Positions 31,592-40,002 of a stretch of 40,524 nucleotides of DNA are shown in pieces (position 1 is the first letter of the stretch; the number at the start of each line of letters is the position of its first letter). The notes under the pieces are model-generated. The model saw nothing but the letters and a program-made list of their open reading frames with translations. It had not been told where the DNA came from and did no database searches. This DNA is from Saprospiraceae bacterium (GTDB taxonomy: Bacteria > Bacteroidota > Bacteroidia > Chitinophagales > Saprospiraceae). Where the stretch lies: the NCBI GenBank assembly GCA_027488855.1, contig JAIYAV010000361.1:1-40524 (forward strand), in the 5' to 3' direction. The position numbers and the translations under genes are program-made.

Positions 31592-32630
31592 GTCTTTCGA
31601 CTGGGTCGAACCCCTACGCACTTGCCCCCAAGAACCTGAGCACCACGCTGAAGGCGACGTGTGGACGCATACCCGCATGGTGATCGACGCCCTGCTGGCC
31701 ATGCCCGCTTTCCAGGAATTAGCGGAGCGTGAGCAAAGCCTGTTGTTCCACGCGGCTTTGTTGCACGATGTGGCTAAGCCCCAGTGTACCGTGATTGAAA
31801 ATGGCAAAATCAGTTCGCCCCGGCACGCCAAGATTGGAGAAAAAGTGGCTCGGGAAATCCTTTGGGATTGTGAGATTGGGTTCCGGGAAGAGGTGTGTGC
31901 CCTGGTACGCCAACACGGCCTCCCGCTCTGGATCATGGACAAACCCGACCCCATCCGGGCAGCAATCCTGGCCAGTTGGCGGGTGCGCAACGAACTGACC
32001 TACCTGCTGGCCAAAGCCGATGTATTGGGGCGCATCAGTGCTACTTGTGATGAACTGTTGTACCGCGCTGATCTGTTTCGGGAGTTGTGTCTCGACAACC
32101 ACTGTTTTGAACAAGAAGCCACCTGGTTCAACGCCCATAGCCGCTACCGCTACTTTTGGTCGGAAGGAACTTACCCGGTGGAGATTTTTGACGATACAGC
32201 TTTTGAAGCGATCATCTTGTCGGGGATAGCAGGCAGCGGCAAGGATACTTTTTACGCCAAAAACTACGCCCATCTCCCCGTTGTAAGCCTGGATGAAATC
32301 CGCCGCGAGCTCAAAATCCGCCCCGACGACCGAGAAGGGCAGGGCAAAGTGGCCCAATTGGCGTACGAACGCGCCAAGGAGTTTTGCCGCCGCAAAAAAT
32401 CCTTCGTATGGAACAGCACCAACCTGACTTCGGAACTACGCGCCCGCTTGCACAATGCACTGCGGGTGTACAACCCCCGTTTTACCATCGTTTACCTGGA
32501 AACGAGCCGGGAGAATATTTTTAGTCGGCGGAAGGAGGACATTAAAAGCAGCATTTTGGCAAGGATGATTGGGCAATTGGATATGCCGCTGGTGGGGGAA
32601 GGGCATGAGGTGAGGTGGGTAAAAAATTAA
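31572..32630 (+). CDS. HD-Pnk: 2',3'-phosphoesterase / 5'-OH polynucleotide kinase
   Basis: A two-domain end-healing enzyme of 352 residues from the GTG at 31572 (380 from the ATG at 31488). Numbering from the latter: an HD domain with His61, the His93-Asp94 pair in LLHDVAKP, His113 in SPRHAKIG and Asp178 in LAKADVLG; then a P-loop kinase with GIAGSGKDT (246-254), VVSLDEIRRELK and a lid RRKED. HD-Pnk from Runella slithyformis removes 2',3'-cyclic phosphates and adds 5' phosphates on RNA or DNA. With the ligase it can repair broken RNA. The first 28 residues of the long frame are Gln/Gly-rich and lie over the ligase end, so GTG at 31572, with a 20-bp overlap, seems better; the true start is uncertain. 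Confidence 0.87.
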   Translation: MNWPLIESFDWVEPLRTCPQEPEHHAEGDVWTHTRMVIDALLAMPAFQELAEREQSLLFHAALLHDVAKPQCTVIENGKISSPRHAKIGEKVAREILWDCEIGFREEVCALVRQHGLPLWIMDKPDPIRAAILASWRVRNELTYLLAKADVLGRISATCDELLYRADLFRELCLDNHCFEQEATWFNAHSRYRYFWSEGTYPVEIFDDTAFEAIILSGIAGSGKDTFYAKNYAHLPVVSLDEIRRELKIRPDDREGQGKVAQLAYERAKEFCRRKKSFVWNSTNLTSELRARLHNALRVYNPRFTIVYLETSRENIFSRRKEDIKSSILARMIGQLDMPLVGEGHEVRWVKN

Positions 32631-32718
32631 CATAATAAATTGGTTTTTAGCATTTTAAAATTTTCATCAAAATAATTTCCCAACTAAAAACAAAAAATAT
32701 TATCTTTAAAAAGGAATT

Positions 32719-33342
32719 ATGGCACAGTTAAACAAAAGAAAATTATTTCGCATGTTGCATATTGAGAACATTCCACATGTTCTTCAATATGGTGTTACAC
32801 ATACATTGTCTCCTAATGCCAATAAGAATTACGTTCCAATAGGAGACAGTAGTTTAATCAGCAATCGAAATCAGTTCGCATTACCTAACGGAAAGAAACT
32901 AGGCGATTACATTCCTTTTTATTTTGGCGTTAGAATGCCTATGCTCTACGTAATTCAGAATGGATTCAACATGGTCAAAGCTGTATCTCCAGAGCAAATT
33001 GTCTACTGTGTGACTTCCGTTCAAACCATAATTGATCAAGGGCTATCGTTCATTTTTACCAATGGTCATGCTGTTGATGGCCTCACTGAGTTTTTTGACC
33101 AAAAAGATATCGGCAATCTTGATCATATTATTGACCAAAAAGCAATCATGGCAAAATACTGGAAAGATGACCAAGACCTTGACCTGAAACGACGAAAAGA
33201 GGCTGAGTTCCTGGTTGAACCTGACCTCCCTCCCAACACCATCAATGGATGGGTTGTGTACGATAACCATGCTAAATCAAAATTGAATACCTTTGGGATT
33301 GATGAACACCTTATTGTAGTCAAACCTGAGTTTTATTTTTAG
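32719..33342 (+). CDS. darT: DarT toxin: DNA thymidine ADP-ribosyltransferase
   Basis: A 207-residue DarT (formerly DUF4433). DarT moves ADP-ribose from NAD to thymine bases in single-stranded DNA at a short target, blocking replication. It opens LFRMLHIENIPHVLQYGVTH, contains SNRNQFALPNGKKLGDYIPF with the NAD-binding Arg50, and ends with the active-site segment RRKEAEFLVEPDLPPNTING, where Glu163 is the likely catalytic residue. All key residues appear intact, so the toxin should be active. It is followed after 3 bp by the antitoxin. The pair is clearly AT-richer than the genes on both sides. TATCTTTA (32701-32708) is a possible -7 box. Confidence 0.93.
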   Translation: MAQLNKRKLFRMLHIENIPHVLQYGVTHTLSPNANKNYVPIGDSSLISNRNQFALPNGKKLGDYIPFYFGVRMPMLYVIQNGFNMVKAVSPEQIVYCVTSVQTIIDQGLSFIFTNGHAVDGLTEFFDQKDIGNLDHIIDQKAIMAKYWKDDQDLDLKRRKEAEFLVEPDLPPNTINGWVVYDNHAKSKLNTFGIDEHLIVVKPEFYF

Positions 33343-33345
33343 ATC

Positions 33346-34407
33346 ATGCTGCAATACATCGAAGGAAATTTGTTGGAAAGTAATGCAGAAGCCCTTGTGA
33401 ATACGGTCAATACTGTAGGGGTTATGGGCAAAGGTATTGCCTTACAATTCAAAAAATTGTTTCCTGAAAACTTTCGGGTTTATGCAAAAGCTTGTAAAAA
33501 TAAATCTATTGATATAGGTAAGCTATTGGTAACCGAGGAACAAAGTTTGATGACAGGTGAAAAGATCATCATCAATTTTCCAACCAAAACCGATTGGCGT
33601 AAACCGTCAGAGTACTTATACATCGATCAAGGTTTACATGCACTTGTTGAGGTTATTAAGGAGCGAAAAATAAAATCTATAGCCGTACCTCCTTTAGGGG
33701 CAGGTAACGGTGGCCTTGAATGGAACCAAGTAAAAACCCTTATCGAAAAACATTTGGCTGATCTTGATTGCTTAGTTATGGTTTATGAACCTAATTATGT
33801 GGTCAAAGAAATTCTTCGAAAGGAGCGTATTCAATTGACACCGGCCAGAGCAATGCTCCTCGCTGTTTTGTATGATTTAGTACGCAATGGTGAATTTGTA
33901 TCTGAGTTCGCTGCTGAAAAAGTAGCCTATTTTTTACAGCGCTTTGGTGCACAAGAAGTTTTCAAGCTAAACTTCCAGCCTAATTTTTATGGACCTTATT
34001 CTGGTAAAGTAAAACATGTACTTTATTATCTCAATGGAAGTTACATTTCTGGTTATAGCTCCAAAGACAAAAAACCTTTCGATGAATTGGGTTTAGTCAT
34101 GGATGCAGAAAAAGACGTGTTAAACTACCTGACCGAGAGTCAATCAACAGAATATTTAAAAATTGTAGATACAACAAAACTATTTTTACAAGGGTTTTAT
34201 TCCTCATTTGGCTTAGAGCTCTTGTCTACCATCGATTTTATTGCTCAAGAACTAGCTTCCAATGACCCTATTTTAATCACTGAGCGTCTCAAGACCTGGA
34301 GTAATCGCAAAAAAACACTCTTTTCTAACCCAAATTTTATTACTGTTGCCTTAAACAGGTTGAAAAAAAGTACATTGCTACCGCAAAAGTCAATAAATAA
34401 CTTATAG
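33346..34407 (+). CDS. darG: DarG antitoxin: macrodomain DNA ADP-ribosylglycohydrolase
   Basis: A 353-residue DarG. The N-terminal macrodomain (1 to about 155) removes ADP-ribose from DNA: MLQYIEGNLLESNAEALVNT, VNTVGVMGKGIALQFKKLF, and IAVPPLGAGNGGLEW are the ligand-binding loops. The C-terminal domain (about 165-353) begins RAMLLAVLYDLVRNGEFVSE and has KLNFQPNFYGPYSGKVKHVL; in known DarG proteins this part binds DarT and also blocks it. The gene follows darT by 3 bp, and the pair ends at a hairpin terminator. Confidence 0.94.
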   Translation: MLQYIEGNLLESNAEALVNTVNTVGVMGKGIALQFKKLFPENFRVYAKACKNKSIDIGKLLVTEEQSLMTGEKIIINFPTKTDWRKPSEYLYIDQGLHALVEVIKERKIKSIAVPPLGAGNGGLEWNQVKTLIEKHLADLDCLVMVYEPNYVVKEILRKERIQLTPARAMLLAVLYDLVRNGEFVSEFAAEKVAYFLQRFGAQEVFKLNFQPNFYGPYSGKVKHVLYYLNGSYISGYSSKDKKPFDELGLVMDAEKDVLNYLTESQSTEYLKIVDTTKLFLQGFYSSFGLELLSTIDFIAQELASNDPILITERLKTWSNRKKTLFSNPNFITVALNRLKKSTLLPQKSINNL

Positions 34408-34474
34408 ATTTTCAGTTCTATATATCACTTTTTTCATCCACCTTTCCAGTTTAGAAAACTAACTAAAAACACAA

Positions 34475-34510
34475 AGGTTCCTACCACTCCTCTCCGAGCG
34501 ATAGGAACCT
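34475..34510. terminator. hairpin between darG and the thioredoxin gene
   Basis: AGGTTCCTA (34475-34483) and TAGGAACCT (34502-34510) pair across 18 bp. The convergent genes end on either side. On the plus strand CCATCTTTTATCTT follows, a modest T-rich tail. Confidence 0.6.
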
Positions 34511-34532
34511 CCATCTTTTATCTTCATCACTC

Positions 34533-35897
34533 TTACCGATCCAACAACTCCTTCAACTTCGCCTCCAAAGTCGGCCCGCGCAAATCCGTCGCGATGATTT
34601 TCCCTTGTGGGTCAATCAGGAAGGTTTTTGGGATGCCTTGTACTTCGTACATCTGCGCCACTTCATTGCTCCAACCTTTGAGGTCGCTGACGTGCTTCCA
34701 GGTCAACTTGTCGGCTTCAATGGCTTGCAACCAGCGGTCGCGGGCACTGTCGAGGCTGACGCTGAGGATGTCAAAGCCTTTGTCTTTGTATTGCTGGTAC
34801 ATGCGTACTACATTGGGGTTTTCCTGACGGCAGGGGCCACACCAACTTGCCCAAAAGTCGATCAGGACATATTTGCCACGCATGTCACTTAGTTTGAGGT
34901 CTTTGCCCTCGGGGGTAGCCTGGGCGAAATCGGGTGCCACCGCGCCCGCCATCAAGCGCATGGCGCGATTCAACTCCTCTTGTACCGCAGCTACCGCTTT
35001 AGGTGATTTTTCAGCATAAGTTTTGATAAAGCGCTGCGCATATTCCATGTAACCTGCGCTTTTTTGTTTTTGTAAACCTGCCATTACACCCGCCATGGCC
35101 ATTTGTTGGGCGCCACTTCCTTCCGGGAATTTGGCCAACATCTGATCCAAGTATTTTTTGATTTCGGTGGGCGGCAAACCTACTCCACCTAGGGTTTGAG
35201 CGTAAGCGCTGAAGTTTTCATACACCCAGGGCATGCCGTTGTAACCGGCATCTTTGAAGTCTACAAAGTGGAAAAACTCGTTGGCAAAATAAGCCAGCTC
35301 GTCGTTGTACCCCGTCGAGTTGTTGGGGTACGACACATAAGTATTGATGGCTACTACCCGAGCCAAAAGCGGATTGGCTTTTTTCAGAGAATCCAGCAGC
35401 GCGATTTTTTTATCGTCTATCGCTTTTAATCCTGCTACCCCGGCTTTTTTGGCGGCGTCATCTTTGGCCATAGCCCATTCGCGCAGACTCATGCCGTGTT
35501 GGGTGTTGTGACTGGTGATGCGGGCCTTTACCTTTTCGTAATCCATGTTGGTAGTCGAACCAATCACCGAAGCCTGGCGGATATTCCCGCAATCCCCTTT
35601 GATGACTACACCAGTCTCGCTACCCAACAAAATCGGGCGTGCATTATTGGCAAAGGAGCCGACATAATAAAATTTAGGTTCCGATTTATTGAGACTGAAC
35701 TCGTAGACATTTCCGTTAGTAGGGGTAGCCATCACGCGTTGTGCTTCCTGGAAAGTAACCCCGTCGAAGGTAAACAAAGCCAGGGAACCCTGACAGCCGT
35801 TGAGTTCACAACGAATTTTTACTTTCTCTTGTGCTTGTGCTACAAAACTTGCCCCCAGCAAGCTGAGCATCAAAAAGATGTATTGAAAAGACTTCAT
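34533..35897 (-). CDS. TlpA-like thioredoxin with N-terminal DUF4369
   Basis: A 454-residue secreted protein-disulphide reductase type. Signal peptide 1-22 (LMLSLLGASFVAQAQ). DUF4369 domain about 25-120 (IRCELNGCQGSLALFTFDGV, ETGVVIKGDCGNIR). A helical middle part, then a thioredoxin fold (about 320-454) with VLIDFWASWCGPCRQENPNV (active site Cys353-Gly-Pro-Cys356), GFDILSVSLDS and the cis-proline segment VQGIPKTFLIDPQG. It should keep thiols reduced in the periplasm; a partner is not evident. TAATTTTG on the minus strand (35913-35920) is an exact -7 box 16 bp upstream. Confidence 0.93.
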   Translation of the reverse strand: MKSFQYIFLMLSLLGASFVAQAQEKVKIRCELNGCQGSLALFTFDGVTFQEAQRVMATPTNGNVYEFSLNKSEPKFYYVGSFANNARPILLGSETGVVIKGDCGNIRQASVIGSTTNMDYEKVKARITSHNTQHGMSLREWAMAKDDAAKKAGVAGLKAIDDKKIALLDSLKKANPLLARVVAINTYVSYPNNSTGYNDELAYFANEFFHFVDFKDAGYNGMPWVYENFSAYAQTLGGVGLPPTEIKKYLDQMLAKFPEGSGAQQMAMAGVMAGLQKQKSAGYMEYAQRFIKTYAEKSPKAVAAVQEELNRAMRLMAGAVAPDFAQATPEGKDLKLSDMRGKYVLIDFWASWCGPCRQENPNVVRMYQQYKDKGFDILSVSLDSARDRWLQAIEADKLTWKHVSDLKGWSNEVAQMYEVQGIPKTFLIDPQGKIIATDLRGPTLEAKLKELLDR

Positions 35898-35912
35898 CGC
35901 TTAAATTTGATG

Positions 35913-35920
35913 CAAAATTA
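35913..35920 (-). promoter_or_regulatory. candidate -7 box of the thioredoxin gene
   Basis: Minus strand reads TAATTTTG, an exact TAnnTTTG match, 16 bp before the start codon. It lies in the 53-bp gap shared with the divergent Omp85 gene. Confidence 0.45.
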
Positions 35921-35950
35921 ACTATTAACACTAAATCAAGGTCTTAAAGA

Positions 35951-37714
35951 ATGTTTAAAGTTTTGGGTTCACTGCGTTTGATTTTGCTTTTATGTTGCCT
36001 TTGCAACCTAAGTCAAATGCTATGGGCGCAAAAAAAACTAAATCTACAAAGTGACGCCCCCTTACCTGCCGACTTCAATCTGAGTCCTTACACCTACACC
36101 GATAGTCTTTCCTTGCAAAGCAGCCTCCAACGCCTCGTGCTCGATCTGCAGCAACGCGCATACCTGGAAGCCTCGGTCGATAGTGTCACTTTTCGAGACT
36201 CCAGCGCCCTGGCCTGGCTGCATTTGGGGCTGCCTTATCGTTGGGGGCAACTGATCCCTAAGGGAATTCCAGCAGATTGGTGGCGCAGTGCAACGAATGA
36301 TTTGCTGAAAAAAAAGGGTGGATTTGATCTCACTAAATTACACCAAACCCAAAAAGCACTGCTGCGCCAAGCCACTAGCCAAGGCTATCCCTTTGCCCAA
36401 ATCCAGCTCGACAGTGTGCAAGTACGCCCTGGCTGGTTCGACGCTCAAATGCGGTTGGACAAAGGGAATTTGATTTACTTTGACACCCTGCTCCTGCGGG
36501 GTGATGCCACTATTGCCCCCACCTATTTGCAATCTTACCTGGGGTTTCAGCGCAAACAAGTTTACGATCAATCGCGGGTGGAGCGCATCCGGGAGCGCAT
36601 TCAGGAACTGCCTTTTTTGCAATTAAAATCCGATCCAGAAGTGGAGTTCATTGGTTCACGCGCCCTGGTGGTGCTGGATTTGACCAGGCAAAAAGCCAGT
36701 CGTTTTGACTTCATCATCGGGGTATTGCCCAATAGCCAGCAGGTCAAAAGGTTGTTGGTCACAGGGAGTTTTGAGGGAGAGTTGCAAAATCAGTTTGGGC
36801 GCGGGGAGCGGCTTTATGCGCGTTTTGAACAATTGCGCCCCACCAGTCCCCGGCTGGATGTACAGTTCAACTATCCATTTTTGGCCAATCTGCCCATCGG
36901 CACCGATTTCAAATTGCATTTGTACCGCCGCGATACGGCCTTTTTAGACCTGGATTTGGATTTTGGGGTGCAGTACTTGTTTGAGGGAGGGAATTATTTC
37001 AAGGTGTTTTGGAATCAGCGCAGCTCCCGTTTGTTGCAGCTGAATGAAGTGCAGTTGCTCGATTCCCGAATGCTCCCCCCCACCCTGGATGTGAGTCAGT
37101 CTTCCTTTGGACTGGAGTTTCAGCAACAAGCCTTGGATTATCGCTTCAACCCTCGGCGTGGTTGGGCGGTTTTGGGCCGTGGCGGTGCCGGAACTAAAAA
37201 AATCTTACCCAATAGCCGCATCAATGAGCTCGGCTTGGGCTTCCTTTACGACACCCTACAACTGCGCAGTTTTCAGTACCGCCTGCTCAGCGAGACCGAA
37301 ACCTACCTGCCTGTCGGCAAAAACACCACCCTCAAGCTGAAAGCCAGCACGGGTTGGACGATTGCGAACCAGGCCATTTACCAAAATGAGCAATTCCGTA
37401 TCGGGGGCAATCGCCTGTTGCGGGGTTTTGATGAAGAATTCATTTTTGCGACCCATTACGCAGTGGGTTCAGCGGAATACCGCCTGCTGTTGAGTCGCAA
37501 TTCTTTTTTGTACAGCTTTGGGGATTACGCCTGGGTGGCGAATCGGACTACGATTGTGCAGGAGGATTACCGCGCTTTTGGTTTTGGGGCTGGAATCACT
37601 TTTGAAACCCGGGCGGGTTTGTTTGGGCTGAGTCTGGCTTTTGGTGCTAGGACGGGAACTGCGGTTGACTTTGCTGGGCCAAAGGTGCATTTCGGTTATG
37701 TGAGTTTGTTTTAG
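35951..37714 (+). CDS. Omp85/BamA-superfamily outer-membrane protein
   Basis: A 587-residue outer-membrane protein. Signal peptide about 1-26 (LRLILLLCCLCNLSQMLWAQ). Two or three POTRA-like domains follow (about 40-240: SLQSSLQRLVLDLQQRAYLE, GKGN-type turns, YLQSYLGFQRKQVYDQSRVE). The rest is a transmembrane beta barrel with the typical NQFGRGERLYARFEQLRPTS, EQFRIGGNRLLRGFDEEF (the RG.R...F of loop 6) and a C-terminal KVHFGYVSLF ending in Phe. Shorter than BamA and lacking its five POTRA domains, so it is more like TamA/ShlB-type or DUF-type translocation barrels; the client is unknown. Confidence 0.88.
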   Translation: MFKVLGSLRLILLLCCLCNLSQMLWAQKKLNLQSDAPLPADFNLSPYTYTDSLSLQSSLQRLVLDLQQRAYLEASVDSVTFRDSSALAWLHLGLPYRWGQLIPKGIPADWWRSATNDLLKKKGGFDLTKLHQTQKALLRQATSQGYPFAQIQLDSVQVRPGWFDAQMRLDKGNLIYFDTLLLRGDATIAPTYLQSYLGFQRKQVYDQSRVERIRERIQELPFLQLKSDPEVEFIGSRALVVLDLTRQKASRFDFIIGVLPNSQQVKRLLVTGSFEGELQNQFGRGERLYARFEQLRPTSPRLDVQFNYPFLANLPIGTDFKLHLYRRDTAFLDLDLDFGVQYLFEGGNYFKVFWNQRSSRLLQLNEVQLLDSRMLPPTLDVSQSSFGLEFQQQALDYRFNPRRGWAVLGRGGAGTKKILPNSRINELGLGFLYDTLQLRSFQYRLLSETETYLPVGKNTTLKLKASTGWTIANQAIYQNEQFRIGGNRLLRGFDEEFIFATHYAVGSAEYRLLLSRNSFLYSFGDYAWVANRTTIVQEDYRAFGFGAGITFETRAGLFGLSLAFGARTGTAVDFAGPKVHFGYVSLF

Positions 37715-37723
37715 CCTATCTCC

Positions 37724-37800
37724 CTAAGGTGCCTAAGGTGGTTCTATTGTTACCCTGCTCCGCAGGGATTTTTTCTTTTTCACCACCTTAGGCACCTTAG
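37724..37800. repeat. CTAAGGTGCC palindromic element
   Basis: The 19-bp arms 37724-37742 and 37782-37800 are exact reverse complements (CTAAGGTGCCTAAGGTGGT and its inverse). Further CACCTTAG words follow to about 37824. The intrinsic terminator of the Omp85 gene sits in the loop. Confidence 0.88.
37753..37780 (+). terminator. intrinsic terminator after the Omp85 gene
   Basis: CCCTGC-TCC-GCAGGG hairpin followed by A and TTTTTTCTTTTT, 38 bp after the stop at 37714. This is the clearest intrinsic terminator in the window. Confidence 0.8.
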
Positions 37801-37935
37801 TTCACCTTAGGGGGGCACCTTAGAAAATTAGGCTTTCCTCAAATTGTTTCCTGCTCGCAGGGAAAAGCTTATTTTTGGGAAACATACTAAATGAGTCAGT
37901 GTGCTTGTTTTCAACAACACCAAATACCTTATTCC

Positions 37936-39963
37936 ATGAGAAAACCATTTACCAGCCTGTTTTTTGGACTATTCGTTCTACCCATTTGCCTGTGGGCACA
38001 ACCCGTAAGCCCGGAACCCAGTGCAGATTTTAGTGTCCAACAGCAAGGGGGAGCCTTCTTATTTGCCCCCATTTTACCCAACCAGCAGGCCATTCCAGGC
38101 GCACCGCTGCCCTATTACGACTACTATTGGGAATTTGGCGATGGCGCTTATAGTTTTGACAAATCGCCCAGCCATAACTATACCCGCAATGGTGCCTTCG
38201 AAGCGCAACTTTGGGCTACGGGGAAATACGACAAAGGCAAATCACCCAAAACCCGCCCCAAGCGCAATGAAGTCAACAACCAGGCCAGCTATCTGGCCAG
38301 CAATGCACCTGGGTTCCCGGTGACGCCGAAAGAAAAAACGCTGAACCTACGCGCCATCCGCAATCCCCGACCCGATGAAGAACTGGTATTCATTCTAACT
38401 TATGCCAATCTGGATGAGGCCAATACCTCCGGGGAATTGCATCTTTTTTTCAATCAAAGAGAATACCGTCAACCGCACTTTTCCTTTTTGCAAAGCCGAA
38501 CCCACTACGGCGAAACCGACGGCAGCGGCCCCGACATTAGTTTTTCACCCGCCCGCTACCAAAGCCAAAACCTCTGGGCCAGTGTGGACGAGCGCGCCTG
38601 GGCCAATTGGATGCTTCCAGCGCTGCCCAACCAACTGGTGCAAGAAAGTCTGGGCACCTACAGCCAGCAAAAAACCTGGCGTTTTAGCAACCTGAAGCGT
38701 GGTGAAAAACGCAACCTCTTCATTTCCTTGCAAGCTACCCCGGCGATGTTAGCCGATACCAATGCCATCATCACGGTAGATGCGCTGTATTTGGGCGACA
38801 ACGGCAGTAGCTCCAAAGTCACCCTGGAAATGGAAATCCTGGCTTCCCACGACCCCAACAACATCGCCGTATCACGCAAAAAAATGAGCTTCCGCGGCGT
38901 GAAAGGCAAGGGTTTGACCTACAAAGTGAATTTCCAAAACAATGGTGAAGGCCCGGCCAGTACCATTCAAATCACCACCGGAGTACCTCGTGGCATGGAA
39001 GCAACTGGGCTCAGGGTGCTAGATATGTATCCCTCTTGTCCAGTTTGTCCGGATGCTGCCGCTGCTGCGCTGAGTTGTTTGGATACAACGATCAAGGAGG
39101 ACAAACTGGTTTTTACTTTCCGCAACATCTACTTGCCCGGCACCAAACAAGATGGCGTAGGCGATCGAGATTCTACCAAGGGTTTTGTCAAATACCGCAT
39201 CGAGGCTGGACGAAAAATGAAAAAATATCCCTTCGATAGCCAAGCCAGTATTGTTTTTGACAAAAATCCGCCAATCGTGACCAACCATGCCCGCACCCAT
39301 TTTAAACCGGGTTGGTCATTGGGGGCCATGTTGGGGCAAAATGTTTTTTTGGACAAGCCGGGCCTGAATAGCACCTTCGCGGGGCTGACTCTTTCACCGT
39401 TCAAACCCTACAAACCCTACTTGCAGGTGGAAATTTTTCCCGCCACCACCGGGCGGATAGATTTCCCAGCGGATGGGTTTATTTTGCACCAATCTACCCG
39501 TCAAACAACCACGCAGTTGGGTGGGCGAGTCATTGATGTGGTGGTCGATTCACTGGTGCGGGCCAATGGGCCAGGGCACCAGGAATTTCAGACCTTGTCG
39601 GCAGTGCCCTTGCAGTTGCGCAAAAACCTGAGCGACTGGATGGGTATAGGTGTTGGGGTGGTGGCTTCGGTGCAAACCGAGCAGTTTACGGCGAGCTCGT
39701 ACACCATTGGGCGGCGTACTTCCTTTTGTAAAATTGACGCCGCAGGCAATTGCCAGCCGGGAGATGTGCTGCGCGAATTGAGTTTCAGCCGGGAGCAGAA
39801 AACGTTTGACCGGGGAAATATGACTCGTTGGGATTTCAGTGTATTCGCGGACATTCAATTGGGTTTGGTACGCCGGGGGCCAGCGTTGGGTTTGCGCAAT
39901 GTGTTGCGCCTAACGCAGGAGCCGAGGTATTATTTGGCGGGGTATTTGAGTTTTAAGATTTAG
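37936..39963 (+). CDS. secreted PKD-domain protein with DUF7619-like module
   Basis: A 675-residue secreted protein from the start chosen here. Signal peptide RKPFTSLFFGLFVLPICLWA. The PKD domain (about 25-95) has YYDYYWEFGDGAYSFDKSPS, the WxFGDG hallmark. A middle part has EELVFILTYANLDEANTSGE and a DUF11/DUF7619-like module: ASHDPNNIAVSRKKMSFRGV, KGLTYKVNFQNNGEGPASTI. The last 190 residues look like an outer-membrane beta-barrel-like or beta-rich end (SLGAMLGQNVFLDKPGLNST to GLRNVLRLTQEPRYYLAGYL). No typical type IX sorting tail is seen. The frame is open to 37891, but the signal peptide starts at 37936. Confidence 0.82.
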   Translation: MRKPFTSLFFGLFVLPICLWAQPVSPEPSADFSVQQQGGAFLFAPILPNQQAIPGAPLPYYDYYWEFGDGAYSFDKSPSHNYTRNGAFEAQLWATGKYDKGKSPKTRPKRNEVNNQASYLASNAPGFPVTPKEKTLNLRAIRNPRPDEELVFILTYANLDEANTSGELHLFFNQREYRQPHFSFLQSRTHYGETDGSGPDISFSPARYQSQNLWASVDERAWANWMLPALPNQLVQESLGTYSQQKTWRFSNLKRGEKRNLFISLQATPAMLADTNAIITVDALYLGDNGSSSKVTLEMEILASHDPNNIAVSRKKMSFRGVKGKGLTYKVNFQNNGEGPASTIQITTGVPRGMEATGLRVLDMYPSCPVCPDAAAAALSCLDTTIKEDKLVFTFRNIYLPGTKQDGVGDRDSTKGFVKYRIEAGRKMKKYPFDSQASIVFDKNPPIVTNHARTHFKPGWSLGAMLGQNVFLDKPGLNSTFAGLTLSPFKPYKPYLQVEIFPATTGRIDFPADGFILHQSTRQTTTQLGGRVIDVVVDSLVRANGPGHQEFQTLSAVPLQLRKNLSDWMGIGVGVVASVQTEQFTASSYTIGRRTSFCKIDAAGNCQPGDVLRELSFSREQKTFDRGNMTRWDFSVFADIQLGLVRRGPALGLRNVLRLTQEPRYYLAGYLSFKI

Positions 39964-40002
39964 ATTTTTGCGCCAGTGGCGCTTTTCAACACCGACTTAC
40001 TT
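39964..40002. other. short spacer
   Basis: 39 bp between the PKD gene stop and the next ATG. A small GCGCCAGTGGCGC palindrome at 39970-39982 may be a weak terminator. Confidence 0.4.
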
